A stretch of 64,000 bases of DNA from Chaetoderma sp. LZ-2023a (Eukaryota; Mollusca; Caudofoveata; Chaetodermatida; Chaetodermatidae): the NCBI GenBank assembly GCA_034401795.1, contig CM067366.1:76470207-76534206 (forward strand), read 5' to 3'. The notes under the pieces are model-generated. The model was not told the DNA's origin. It was given only the letters and a program-made list of their open reading frames with translations, and made no database searches. Each line of letters begins with the position of its first letter. Within the stretch, counting starts at the first letter, position 1. Shown here piece by piece: positions 1-12,287 of the stretch. Made by a program: the position numbers and the translations under genes.

Positions 1-1969
<1,969 letters not shown>

Positions 1970-2046
1970 TAGTTGACGTTCTAATATCCTATTTTTCACA
2001 ATATGCCACCTAGATCTGGATGATGTTTATATAGAGGTGGGGCCAC

Positions 2047-2577
2047 CGCAATCTGACGACGTTTTCAGAATTAGTCCTGAAGGAGGTGTCATTGACTTTA
2101 TAACTATTTTCAATGATTACTATACTATCCCCACCTGTTCGTGTTTTTTTATATAAAAAAAAGGAAGTAATTTTACATTCCCATGCTCATCATAATCTGC
2201 CCGTCCGTCTGTCTATAGAGCTGACTATCTGTCTGCAAAGGTTTATTGGAATTTGACCAAGATTTTATGTGAGCTACATATATGATTTTGAATTTCGAGA
2301 TGCCGTTTAAATTAGCCCTGACGCTCCCCACCCCACCCCTCGTGTATACCATGGGTGGGGATTGTACAGAATTCTAAAATTTGCAGAATTAAAAAAAAAT
2401 GTGGTATGTGAGTTACCATATGATTGCAGATCGCAAGACTCTGCTCACTGGTACGTGAGGGGTGGGGTGGATGTGATTTCAAGGTTCTTTAATAAGACAT
2501 GCTGAATTACAGTAGCATAGTTCTTGGCACACTTCATTTCTGCGTGCAGCTATATTTATTATTATTATTATTATTAT

Positions 2578-2643
<66 letters not shown>

Positions 2644-2671
2644 TAGTAGTAGTATGAGTAGTAGCAGCAGC

Positions 2672-2730
<59 letters not shown>

Positions 2731-2743
2731 GAGTAGTAGCAGC

Positions 2744-2805
<62 letters not shown>

Positions 2806-2844
2806 CAGTATTACTAGTAGTAGTAGTAGTAGTAGTAATAGTAT

Positions 2845-2924
<80 letters not shown>

Positions 2925-3677
2925 TTGTCTGCTAACTGAAACCCCATCTTAAATCTTAGCACAGTGTAGCCATCCGTTATATTACAAGATCATTGTTTCA
3001 GTCCACACCGATCCATCGTTATTGTACGGATATAAGGACGGATCGGTTTGTACTGAGATTGGGCCAATTAGTGTTAGTCACAGTCACCGTGTAATGCAAT
3101 GTGGATGGCTAAACTTTGCACAGTGTTGTGCTAGGATTTGCGTCACGTACACATATAGTGCACGTCCTAAACGTCTTAACTGCACTTGGCTACTATATCC
3201 ATACAAATTAGCTAAGCAAAGACGTATATTTTCGTTAAGCTAAGTGGAAGCCAGTTTATTCATCGCCCCTAGGGAAGAATCGCGATGATGGAAAGTCGAT
3301 TCACTTCAGACAGGAACAATAACGTTAAATTAGCAGAGATCGTATACTTGGAATGCACAAGGATTTGACTCCAAGACATCCCAAGAGGTATTCTGGGATG
3401 GCTAGCCATATTAATAAAGGATATCTTGGGAGAGATAACAACACTGATGTATGATCCTCGAACGGATAGGACAATAAATACTGCTTTCAATGAGACAAAC
3501 CGACTAAGGTGCATTCACTATAATGAAAAACATTTAAATACTTAACTTGCATCGAAGGTGTTAGGGCGTAAGGCAGGACTTCACCGAAAACATTTACGAT
3601 CACCACCCTACTCCGCGACAGTACCCGGAAGAATATACACTCGGATGGTAATTGATGCTCTCTAATTGTTGCTGAAA
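2047..3677. repeat. Tandem segmental duplication, copy 2
   Basis: Second copy of the block at 1-1655, starting CGCAATCTGACG and ending GCTGAAA. After 3677 the sequence departs from copy 1: here it continues into unique sequence starting GCACGCG, whereas copy 1 runs into a GT/GGGT array. About 390 bp of array and flank separate the copies. Confidence 0.93.
2553..2925. repeat. (ATT)/(AGT) trinucleotide microsatellite, second copy
   Basis: Counterpart of the array at 507-903 in the duplicated block, about 24 bp shorter but with the same order of interruptions. Confidence 0.95.
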
Positions 3678-4122
3678 GCACGCGTTGTCTAACTCTGTTG
3701 CTGACTGCCGGCCATTGGTTCTTCTGTATATTCAGAAGTACATTTTCATTCGTACTCGCATTCAAAGGCCGGAACATTCTAATAGGCAGAAGCAATCTAT
3801 ATTTCTTTATAATATTGGAAAATTCGGTGTCATGGAATCTGAAGAAAATTTCTGAACAAACGCGATGACAACTTAGAGGCAAACGGTAAGAAGGACACAT
3901 ATACCAGACACACGTCTATCACACTATCTTCTTGGAACAAGTAGACTACAAGGAAAGGTATCATTTAGATAATGAACATACTGTGTAATCTTTCTCTAAG
4001 CGACAGCAATCGTTCGAACCATGTTAACATATTTTTGAAAAACACAACACCACCCACTACCACACCCAGTTACAACAACGACGACGACAACGACGACGAC
4101 GACGACGAAGGCGACTACAAAG

Positions 4123-4153
<31 letters not shown>

Positions 4154-4298
4154 CGACGATGATGATGATGACGACGACGACGATTGCAGTGCCAGTCATC
4201 TAAACATGGTGCAAATGCTTCCTACCCAATAGAATCAGCACCCAGTTATGTTCTTATAATAGCGTCTCTTCATTGATAACGTGGTATTAAGTTTGGCT
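3678..4298. other. Intergenic stretch with (GAY)n array
   Basis: No recognisable gene. A GAC/GAT array at about 4074-4185 produces a poly-Asp open frame. The stretch ends at the left target-site duplication of the large element. Confidence 0.75.
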
Positions 4299-4304
4299 GG
4301 TGTG
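4299..4304. repeat. 6-bp target-site duplication, left (GGTGTG)
   Basis: GGTGTG directly precedes the AGTAGTTAAGGG terminus and recurs at 12282-12287 directly after the right terminus. A different 6-bp duplication at the same point in copy 2 supports the element boundary. Confidence 0.88.
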
Positions 4305-4359
4305 AGTAGTTAAGGGGGCGGCTGAGCGTTATTGTTCTTCCCAGCAGGGGGTCTTCGAG

Positions 4360-4490
4360 AACAATGGGTTTTTCAGGTGAACAAAAGAAAAGCTAGCAGA
4401 ATGGAATGTTGAGAACAATGGTGCTCAGGGGCACACGCATTCTAGAGAACAATGGCGAACAGCGGCACACGTTTTTCTCGATAACAATGG
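4360..4490. promoter_or_regulatory. Four subterminal AACAATGG (SOX-type) sites
   Basis: AACAATGG occurs at 4360, 4414, 4448 and 4483, mirrored in the right arm. CCATTGTT/AACAATGG is the established SOX HMG-box consensus. The spacing is 34-54 bp. In copy 2 the same positions read AACAATGG, AACAATGG, AACAATGT and AACAATGA. They could be sites for a transposition protein or for host SOX factors; the function is inferred. Confidence 0.5.
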
Positions 4491-5102
4491 CGAACAGCCA
4501 CACATGTATTTGAGAATCTGCAACACTGGAATGTTCTATTATTTTGAATGAGTTAACCCTTAAAAGTATAAAAGTTGTGTATTTTACGTTTGAACGTAGT
4601 GGCAGTGCTCCCCCCCCCCCCCTCCGCGGTTATCTACCGTTGTAAAAATAATAGAGTTTGATGAGTGATAATAGTAAAATAATAGAGTTTAAGAGGTGGT
4701 CCGATAATGGAGGTCGTAGGAGGAGGAGGATGTAAGAGGGATTACGGTATTGATGTTTGGAAATAAGTGCTGTTACTGTCTTAGTAAGCAACAGGTACCA
4801 GATAGATTAGCAACAAAATATTAAAAATAATCTCGTATTAATGGTATGTTCGGTTGGAATGGTAACCAAGACTTAGTGGTGGTGGATTGTATCATGGGTT
4901 AAAAAGAAGTTAACCCTTTCACCGATGAATATATAGTTCATTTTCTATCAATACCATACAGGTAAACTGTTGAATATTTTGAAAATAATTTGACTGCCTG
5001 TGTCAGTTGAGGCGGAATGCTATAGTATCCCTCCTCAGTTGATATTGCTGGATGATTATGAGGGTGATGCTAGCGTACTTGTTTACAAGGTATGCATGAT
5101 GT

Positions 5103-5270
5103 ACGAATATTTTGATAATTTGTTGCTGAATATTTTGCTAATTTGAGTGGTAGCTGAATATTTTGATAATTGGTTGCTGAACATTATGATAATCGGTTGC
5201 TGAATATTGTGATTGGTTGCTGAATAAAAAGATTGGTTGCTGAATATTTTGAAAACGATTTGACTATGTA
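5103..5270. repeat. Subterminal AT-rich repeat array (TTGCTGAATATT units)
   Basis: About seven imperfect 22-28 bp units built on TTGCTGAATATTTTGATAAT. The same array is at 11335-11485 (inverted), 49303-49465 and 59110-59262. Subterminal arrays like this often bind transposition proteins; that role is inferred. Confidence 0.7.
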
Positions 5271-5793
5271 CATTTTAATTTCTTATTAGGTAAGAGAGAG
5301 GTGGTCTTATAACGGAGGTCGAAGGAGGAGGGAGGAATGCTATCTAGGCCATCAAAATATGTTCACCAGTCATTTAATTTTCAAAAATCAGACACGTACA
5401 CAGTAAATTTTCCTATGCTATTATATAGATAGTGTTATCTATCGTATTTATGTCTCTAAAATGGCAGTCATTTAATTATTAAATTTTCAAAAATATGGAC
5501 AAAATGCATTCCTTGTCAATGGCAATGCATTAATCGACCGCGAACAATAGCGTACAGATGCCCATTTAGAACAGTATCGTTGGTATTGATAATAGTAAAA
5601 TAATAGAGTTTAAGAGGTGGTATGATAATGGAGGTCGTATGAGGAGGAGGATGTAAGAGGAATTACGGTATTGATGTTTGAAAATAATTTGACTGTTTCG
5701 TCGCTAACGTTATTAGTATACTGTAGAATATTTAGAGACTGTCCGTAAGCTGTTAGTAAGCAACAGCTACCAGACAGATTAGCACCAAATATT

Positions 5794-7430
5794 AAAAATA
5801 ATGTATTAATGGTATGTACGGTTGGAATGGTAACCAAGACTTGGTGGTGATGGATTCATTGGATTCTATCATGGGTTAAAAAAATAACCCTTTCACCGAT
5901 GAATATATATCTCATTTTCATCGATACCATACAGGAAAACTGTTGAATATTTTGAAATTAATTTGACGTTGCTAACGTTATTAGAAAAACTATTTTTTGT
6001 CGAATATTTTTATTGACTTTTAACCATCATTACGCACAAATTGTATTTTAAATACTTTGCAATAACGTCAGACGTTTTAGATACGATGGTTAACATGTGG
6101 TCATTATGTCTCTGAGGGTACCGTTTATAGAATTGTATGTTGAGTGTACTTATGCTAAAAAGATTATTTGGTGCGTATGATTTATCCATACGTCTTGAAT
6201 AGCCGTGGGATCGGTCCTTAATCGAGTTACAAACACGGCACATGTTAATAACGAAAGAATGTTAAAGCACCAAGATCAATCTTGAATTGACATACAAACA
6301 TGTCATGTGTTAAGGAATACTATAAGAATATACCACCCGTCTCGTTCTAAGCATGGGATATTACAATGTCCTCGCCGAGAGTTTGTGAAAATCGATAATA
6401 ACGCCCGCTCACTGGCAATTGCTGTTTACCGGCGCTTAAAGATACGACAATTAAGAGCAACATTTTGAGCGTAGTAGCATAATCATAGATGACCGTTTAC
6501 TTCAAATATAAATATATCCTTTTGGCTACAGAGCAGTGATACGTTATAACCATGTTTTTTACTTTATAATTCAGTCCTGCCCTAAGCGACCACCTCGTGT
6601 TGCGCCATTACATGGACGCTATTAACCCTTTTAACCCTCGAATTTCTTCAAGAAAATGTCCATTTTCTTCATCATATTACAAGAGAAGACTATTTTTGAA
6701 ATTTTTTTATCAGAATGACTGGCACTGCAGGCTATCCATTTGTCTAGTCATTGCGCCGGCAAACACCCTCCACCAACACCTACCACCACCAACACTACGA
6801 CCTACACCCAACACCATGCGTTAACCCCACCACCACCCACGCACCCGCCAACCCATAGCGAATTTCTTCATATTCATACTTGCATCCTTAGAGAACACTA
6901 TTTTTGAAAATTTATCATCGGAATGACTGGCACTGCAGGCTATCCATTTGTCTAGTCATTGCACCGGCAAACACCCCCCACCAACCACCATCATCATCAC
7001 CAACACCCACCACCACCACCACTATGACCTACACCCAACACCATGCGTTAACTCCACCACCACCACCACCCACGCACCCGCCAACCCATAGTGAATTTCT
7101 TCATATTCATACTTGCGTCCTTAGAGAAGACCATCTTTGAAAATGTATCATCGGAATGACTGACTTTGACAGTTATCCATTAGTCTAGATATTGTGGTCA
7201 TAATGTGTGAGAGCGCGGTGTCTGAAAAATGCTATGTAGGTTGGAGAGGGTATGTCATGAGGGTTTGATATAGGTCACGCTCGTATGAACATGTGCTAAT
7301 ACGCGATACTGCTAGTTATACGTTGTACCCTTGTGCGTGCGTGCATTCCGCGGTGTGCGCCCTTGTGTGCATGCGTGCGCCAGAAGACTTTTTGAAATTT
7401 TTTCATCGGAATGACTGGCTCTGCTGGCTA
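5794..7430. repeat. Interior of copy 1 upstream of the minisatellite
   Basis: Matches about 52690-54400 in copy 2. No gene seen. The part at 6620-7165 repeats a unit ending in a CACCAACAC-rich stretch. Each unit starts with TTTTTGAAA and then GAATGACTGGC, the latter found again near 7411. Confidence 0.6.
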
Positions 7431-7432
7431 AA

Positions 7433-8218
7433 ATGTATACGTACATGTGCGAATGCATGCGGTCCGCATGTTGTGAATTTGTGGGCGTATCTTGCGGATT
7501 GCGGGCGCATGATGCGGATTTGTGGGCGTATGTTGCGGATGGCACCAAGTGTATGTACATGCCTGAACACGCATACATGCCAAAATGCATGCATACATGT
7601 GCGGCCACATGCAGGCCGCATTTGCGGATTTGCGGGCGTATGTTGCGGATTGCGGGCATATGATGCGGATTTGCGGGCATATGTTGCGGATTTGCGGGCG
7701 CATGATGCGGATTTGCGGGTGTGTGTTGCGGATGGCACCAAGTGTATGTACATGCCTGAACATGCATACACGCCAAAATGCATGCATACATGTGCGGCCG
7801 CATGTGGGCTGCATTTGCCGATTTGCGGGCGTATGTTGCAGAATGCGGGCGCATGATGTGGATTGCGGGCATATGTTGCGGATTGCTGGCGTATGATGTG
7901 GATTTGCGGGCGTATGTTGCGGATTTGCGGGCGCATGATGCGGATATGCGGGTGTGTCTTGCGGATGGCACCAAGTGTATGTACATGCCTGAACATGCAT
8001 ACACGCCAACATGCATGCATACATGTGGGCCGCATGCAGGCCGCATTTGCGGATTTGCGGGTGTGTGTTGCAGATGGCACCAAGTGTATGTACATGCCTG
8101 AACATGCATACACACCAAAATGCATACATACATGTGCGGCCGCATGCGGGCCACATTTGCGGATTTGTGGCCGTATGTTGCGGATTAGCGGGCGCATATT
8201 GCGGATTTGCGGCCGCAG
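7433..8218. repeat. GC-rich minisatellite upstream of gene A, copy 1
   Basis: Built of GCGGATTTGCGGGCGYATG units and a longer higher-order segment containing GGCACCAAGTGTATGTACATG and ACATGTGCGGCCGCATG. The long segment occurs about four times (near 7534, 7728, 7964 and 8073). The array lacks stop codons in many frames on both strands, so it gives overlapping long open frames that are not genes. It ends in GCGGCCGC, close to the TATA box of gene A. Confidence 0.9.
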
Positions 8219-8230
8219 TACATATAATCC

Positions 8231-8296
8231 TATAAATGGTACAAATTCAATCCCTTTTCTCATTCCAGTTTAAACATCGCAAAGTGGTTGGACGTA
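8231..8296 (+). promoter_or_regulatory. Core promoter of gene A, copy 1 (TATA, Inr, DPE-like)
   Basis: TATAAA at 8231-8236. The Inr TCATTC has its A at 8262, exactly 31 bp from the first T of the TATA box. GGACGT at +29 matches the DPE consensus, displaced by one base. The same arrangement precedes every gene copy in both elements. The predicted 5' UTR is about 117 nt. Confidence 0.7.
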
Positions 8297-8378
8297 TAAC
8301 TGCAGAGTAGTAAGGCAGTCAGATTTCTTTGAAGATCCTTGTAACTTGAATACTTGCTAGATTTATGCTATAATCACT

Positions 8379-8959
8379 ATGCCGAGACATAAATGTTTTG
8401 AATGTGGTTCAACTTTTAATAGGTCAAATGACCTGAAGCGGCATAAGATCCGATTCCATAACGATGAGGATAGCGAAAATCTAGACAGTGAAGATGAAGA
8501 AATGACAGAGATGAAGAGTGAAGATGATGCGTCAGCGCAGTCGGAGAGTGAAGCCGGTAATGACTCAGCGGAGACTGAGTGTGAAGATGAAGGTGAAGAT
8601 GAAAAAGAAGACATAGGCAATGAGGAACTATTTACCATATTCCAAAATATTAAGCAGGTCTTAGATGCTGAACAATCAGACCTGCATGGTGTAGGCAATG
8701 TGCCTATTTCCGTATATGCTGATGCTTTAGTTACAAAGTGTATAGACATAATGCTCCAGTCGAGAAGATTACAGAACTCTATGCTCATTAAAATAATTCG
8801 TCAGGAAATTAAAGATTTTATCGACGAGGGGTATGCATACGATGAAGCAGTCTTCTCAGCCTTTCGAGAACGAGAGTTCTGACCAAGAAGTACATAAGGA
8901 ACCATCTAGATGCTTAGGATAATGATGATGATTCTGTCGGCGATAGATCTGATCCATAA
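8379..8959 (+). pseudogene. Gene A copy 1: broken C2H2 zinc-finger/acidic protein
   Basis: The degenerate counterpart of the 204-aa gene at 54940-55554. The N-terminus is intact: a C2H2 finger (C6, C9, H22, H27, with F13 and L19) followed by an acidic Ser/Glu/Asp stretch. It lacks 33 bp in the middle, after 'DAEQS'. A single-base deletion near 8870 replaces the last helix and brings a stop at 8880-8882, after 167 residues. In the original frame a second stop (GAG to TAG) follows near 8913. The homologous end of the gene is at 8959. The cellular role is unknown; a nuclear DNA-binding role is inferred from the finger. The promoter and poly(A) signal are still present, so a truncated protein could be made. 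Confidence 0.78.
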
Positions 8960-9071
8960 GGAATCAGTCATCGATAAATGGATCTCCAGAACATTGACTA
9001 TTTCTTTATGCTACTGCAACTATACGTGTTATCATATGTAATATTTACTTCAATGTGAACATATGGATACA

Positions 9072-9077
9072 AATAAA
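9072..9077 (+). terminator. Poly(A) signal AATAAA for gene A, copy 1
   Basis: AATAAA lies about 113 bp past the homologous stop and is followed by a GGT-rich region that could act as the downstream GU-rich element. It is conserved at 55667-55672. Confidence 0.6.
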
Positions 9078-9167
9078 ACATTGGTTCTTTATGCATGTGT
9101 TTGATGATTGTAGTTTCCCAGCCGGGTCTCCCCACATCCCTCGATATACAAATTGGAGTGCTGATGC

Positions 9168-9345
9168 TGTTGGTGGTGGTGGCGGTGGTGGGGTTGGTGG
9201 ATGATGAAAATAGGTGTTGTGGTGGATGATGGTGGTGGGGTTAATGCTTGGTGGTGGGTGTTGGTGCTTAGTGGGTAGTGGTGCTGATGGTTATAGAGGG
9301 ATGGTGGTGGTGGTGATGGTGGTAATGGTGATGATGGTCGGTATT
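9168..9345. repeat. (GGT)-rich simple repeat
   Basis: A GGT/GAT-rich tract downstream of gene A, repeated at about 55772-55985 in copy 2. Confidence 0.85.
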
Positions 9346-9479
9346 GGTTGTAGGTGGTTGCAGCCGCAATGTGCAGACAATGGTTAGCCAACTATATTAT
9401 TTTTGTTGTCGGGGGTCTCATTGACTAGGTACTCATAATGCATTCATACTGTGTGTACCCGGACATGGTAATTTTTCCT

Positions 9480-10640
9480 AGTTTTATTAACTTTAACTGG
9501 CTGACTGGCGAGGTGTTTCAGACATTCCAGGGATCTACTTCCTAGCAAAATATTATGGAAACGATTTGAGCAAAAGTTGATGCAGAGAGTCAAATTATTT
9601 TCAAAATATTCACTAAATAGCATGGACATGATTTGAGAGAAAGTTGTCGCTAACACCTCAGTCAAATTATTTTCAAAATATTCGTACAACGCGCATTGTC
9701 AGCCTTGTAAACATGTATGCTAGTATACCTCATCCCTCGTGCCAGGCAGCACGGCGCTAGCATACATCATCCCTTCTCCTCCTAACTCGTTTGACCTCAA
9801 TTAGGCGACCACCTCTACACTCATTCCAGAGATGTTATTTTCTGATTCTTCAAACCTATATCATGGCGCATTGGTAGTTTAAGCGAATAGTTTTGATACT
9901 AATTTGACATAGGAAGCTACAATTCGCCCTAGCGCCTTCGTGCACACAAACTCTTAATAAAGTGCTGTTCAATGCGACAATTTGACATAGGAAGCCATGA
10001 TTCAGCTTAGTTTCAAAATACATTTTTACTACAACCACGAGGGACCGCATCGACCACCTAATACGTTAAACGATACAAGGGTGCGCATCAGTATTTGTCA
10101 ACGATGACGATGGTGGGCATTGTTCCCACTATTTTTTTAACAATTTTTAAAATTTAATAATTAAATGACTGCCGCTTTAAAGAGCACTCCTTAAATACGA
10201 GATGCATGATTATTATCTATATAATATTATGGATACAACATCGCTTGGCTTAGCTATATATTACCCGCATAGAGATGTACTTTGCCCTCTGTTAAAAAAA
10301 TTAAATGACTGGTAGGAAGCCGCTTAGTTTTAAGGGTTTTAGATGAAGGTTAACGCATTTGCATACAAATTGAAGGATTAAAAGCGAATCATAGATGCTT
10401 TATGCACAATAACGAGGTGGTCAGAGAAAACATATTTCCCTGGATACTTTTTTAACGCGCACAAATTTTTATGCTCATATACCATTTAACAAACTGATCC
10501 ATGGCGTCTATCCCGTGAACATATCCAAGATTTTCGCCTGCATGTATGTGTCATTATATGGAGGCCAGTACGGGACAGTTTTTGATAGGACGCTAGTCAT
10601 CTCACGCGATATTCCTTACATTTTTTTGTAGTAGAGCGAT
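9480..10640. repeat. Inner arm segment shared with copy 2
   Basis: Matches 56070-57260 directly and 51600-52690 inverted. Copy 1 has it only on the right side, while copy 2 has it in both arms. No gene is seen. It contains GACATAGGAAGC and TTTCAAAATA blocks and several CAGTCAAATTATTTTCAAAATATTC motifs (written here as a family; individual copies vary). Confidence 0.75.
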
Positions 10641-10682
10641 GTAGTATAAATGTAAATGTTAATGTACATTCGGCTAAAATAT

Positions 10683-10830
10683 GTAGCAGATTTGCGGGCG
10701 CGTGTTGCGGATGGCAACAACTATATGCACATGCCTGAACACGCATACATGCCAAAATGCATGCGTACATGTGCGGCTGCATGCAGGCGCGTGTTGTGGA
10801 TTTGCGGGCTCGTGTTGCGGATTTGCGGCC
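10683..10830. repeat. Short GC-rich minisatellite, right side of copy 1
   Basis: Same unit family as 7433-8218, here only about 150 bp, ending in GCGGCCGC beside an orphan promoter. Confidence 0.85.
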
Positions 10831-10846
10831 GCAGTACATATATTCA

Positions 10847-10880
10847 TATAAACGGTACAAATTCTATCCATTTTCTCATT
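10847..10880 (+). promoter_or_regulatory. Orphan copy of the shared promoter
   Basis: TATAAA at 10847-10852 and Inr TCATTT with A at 10878 keep the 31-bp spacing. The leader is cut off within a few bases by TIR sequence. It marks where gene B was deleted: the equivalent site in copy 2 drives gene B. Confidence 0.65.
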
Positions 10881-10884
10881 TTAG

Positions 10885-12281
10885 TTTTAATATTTTGTTA
10901 CTAATCTGTCTGGTAGTTGTTGCTTACTAACAGCTTATGGACAGTCTCTAAATATTCTACAGTATACTAATAACGTTAGCGACGAACCAGTCAAATTATT
11001 TTCAAAATATACATCAATACCGTAATTCCTCATACATCCTCAACCTCATACTCCTACGACCTCCATTATCATACCATTGTCCATATTTTTTAAAATTTAA
11101 TAATTAAATGACTACCATTTTAGAGGCATAAATACGATAGATAACACTATCTATATAATAGCATAGGAAAAATGACTGTCTACGTGTCTGATTTTTGAAA
11201 ATTAAATGACTGGGGAACACATTTTACTGGCCTAGATAGCATTCCTCCCTCCTCCTTCGACCTCCGTTATAAGACCACCTCTCTCTTACCTAACATCGCC
11301 TAATAAGAAATTAAAATTTACACAGTCAAATCGTTTTCAAAATATTCAGCAACCAATCAATTTATTCAGCAACCAATCAAAATATTCAGCAACCGATTAT
11401 AAAAATATTCAGCAACCAATTATCAAAATATTCAGCTACCACTCAAATTATCAAAATATTCAGCAACAAATTATCAAAATATTCGTACATCATGCATATC
11501 TTGTAAACAAGTACGCTAGCATCACCCTCATAATCATCCAGCAATATCAACTGAGGAGGAATACTATAGCATTCCGCCTCAACTGACACAGGTAGTCAAA
11601 TTATTTTCAAAATATTCAACAGTTTACCTGTATGGTATCGATAGAAAATGAACTATATATTCATCGGTGAAAGGGTTAACTTCTTTTTAACCCATGATAC
11701 AATCCACCACCACCAAGTCTTGGTTACCATTCCAACCGAACATACCATTAATACGAGATTATTTTTAATATTTTGTTGCTAATCTATCTGGTAGCTGTTG
11801 CTTACTAAGACAGTAACAGCAATTATTTTCAAACATCAATACCGTAATTCCTCTTATATCCTCCTCCTCCTACGACCTCCATTATCGGACCACCTCTTAA
11901 ACTCTTTTGTTTTACTATTATCACTCATCAAACTATTATTTTTACAACGGTAGATAACCGCGGAGGGGGGGGGGGGAGCACTGCCACTACGTTCAAACGT
12001 AAAATACACACCTTTTATACTTTTAAGGGTTAACTCATTCAAAATAATAGAACATTCCAGTGTTGCAGATTCTCAAATACGTGTGCGGCTGTTCGCCATT
12101 GTTATCGAGAAAAACGTGTGCCACTGTTCGCCATTGTTCTCTAGAATGCGTGTGCCCCTGAGCGCCATTGTTCTCAACATTCCATTCCGCTAGCTTTTCT
12201 TTTGTTCTCCTGAAAAACCCATTGTTCTCGAAGACCCCCTGCTGGGAAGAACAATAACGCTCAGCCACACCCTTAACTACT
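10885..12281 (-). repeat. Right terminal inverted repeat of copy 1
   Basis: Inverted counterpart of 4305-5793. In the outer 250 bp it is closer to its own partner arm than to either arm of copy 2. For example, both arms of copy 1 have a GAATCTGCAACACTGG segment, where copy 2 has ATTCACTCTGG. Confidence 0.85.
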
Positions 12282-12287
12282 GGTGTG
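12282..12287. repeat. 6-bp target-site duplication, right (GGTGTG)
   Basis: Partner of 4299-4304, immediately following the terminus CCCTTAACTACT. Confidence 0.88.

Larger units (their letters stand above)
4305..5793 (+). repeat. Left terminal inverted repeat of copy 1
   Basis: Matches the complement of about 10885-12281. From the outside in it contains four AACAATGG sites, a C-rich stretch, modules reading GAGGTGGTC then ATAAYGGAGGTCG, and a subterminal array of TTGCTGAATATT units. A block at about 4668-5000 recurs at 5585-5960, so the arm has been internally duplicated. No open frame in it looks like a gene. Confidence 0.85.
4305..12281. mobile_element. Large TIR element, copy 1 (Polinton-like, non-autonomous)
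   Basis: A 7,977-bp element bounded by AGTAGTTAAGGG and its exact complement CCCTTAACTACT, and flanked by GGTGTG at 4299-4304 and 12282-12287. Its TIRs are about 1.4-1.5 kb. The interior holds a degenerate zinc-finger gene (gene A), two GC-rich minisatellites, a GGT array and one orphan promoter. Gene B has been lost; only its 5' leader remains near 10628-10676. The 6-bp duplication, AG ends and long TIRs are known features of Polinton/Maverick elements, but no polymerase, integrase, protease or capsid gene is visible. The family assignment is therefore an inference from termini alone. A foldback-type DNA transposon is the main alternative. Confidence 0.88.

Noticed and set aside
3487..3900. 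137-codon minus-strand frame
   Set aside because: It crosses the edge of the tandem duplication at 3677 and has no recognisable domain, so coding is unsupported.
5103..5270. CRISPR-like array of regularly spaced AT-rich repeats
   Set aside because: Units are imperfect and lack unique spacers, the array lies inside a eukaryotic mobile-element arm, and there are no cas genes.
8258..8268. Splice acceptor reading of TTTTCTCATTCCAG before gene A and gene B
   Set aside because: The fixed 31-bp spacing from TATAAA to TCATTC fits a core promoter better, and at 54821 the AG is changed (TCATTCCCG) while the gene stays intact.
7312..8273. Overlapping open frames up to 286 codons on both strands
   Set aside because: They lie in the GC-rich minisatellite, which lacks stops in several frames. 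The translations are Cys/His-rich repeats of the same unit in every frame, and lengths vary with unit number between copies.
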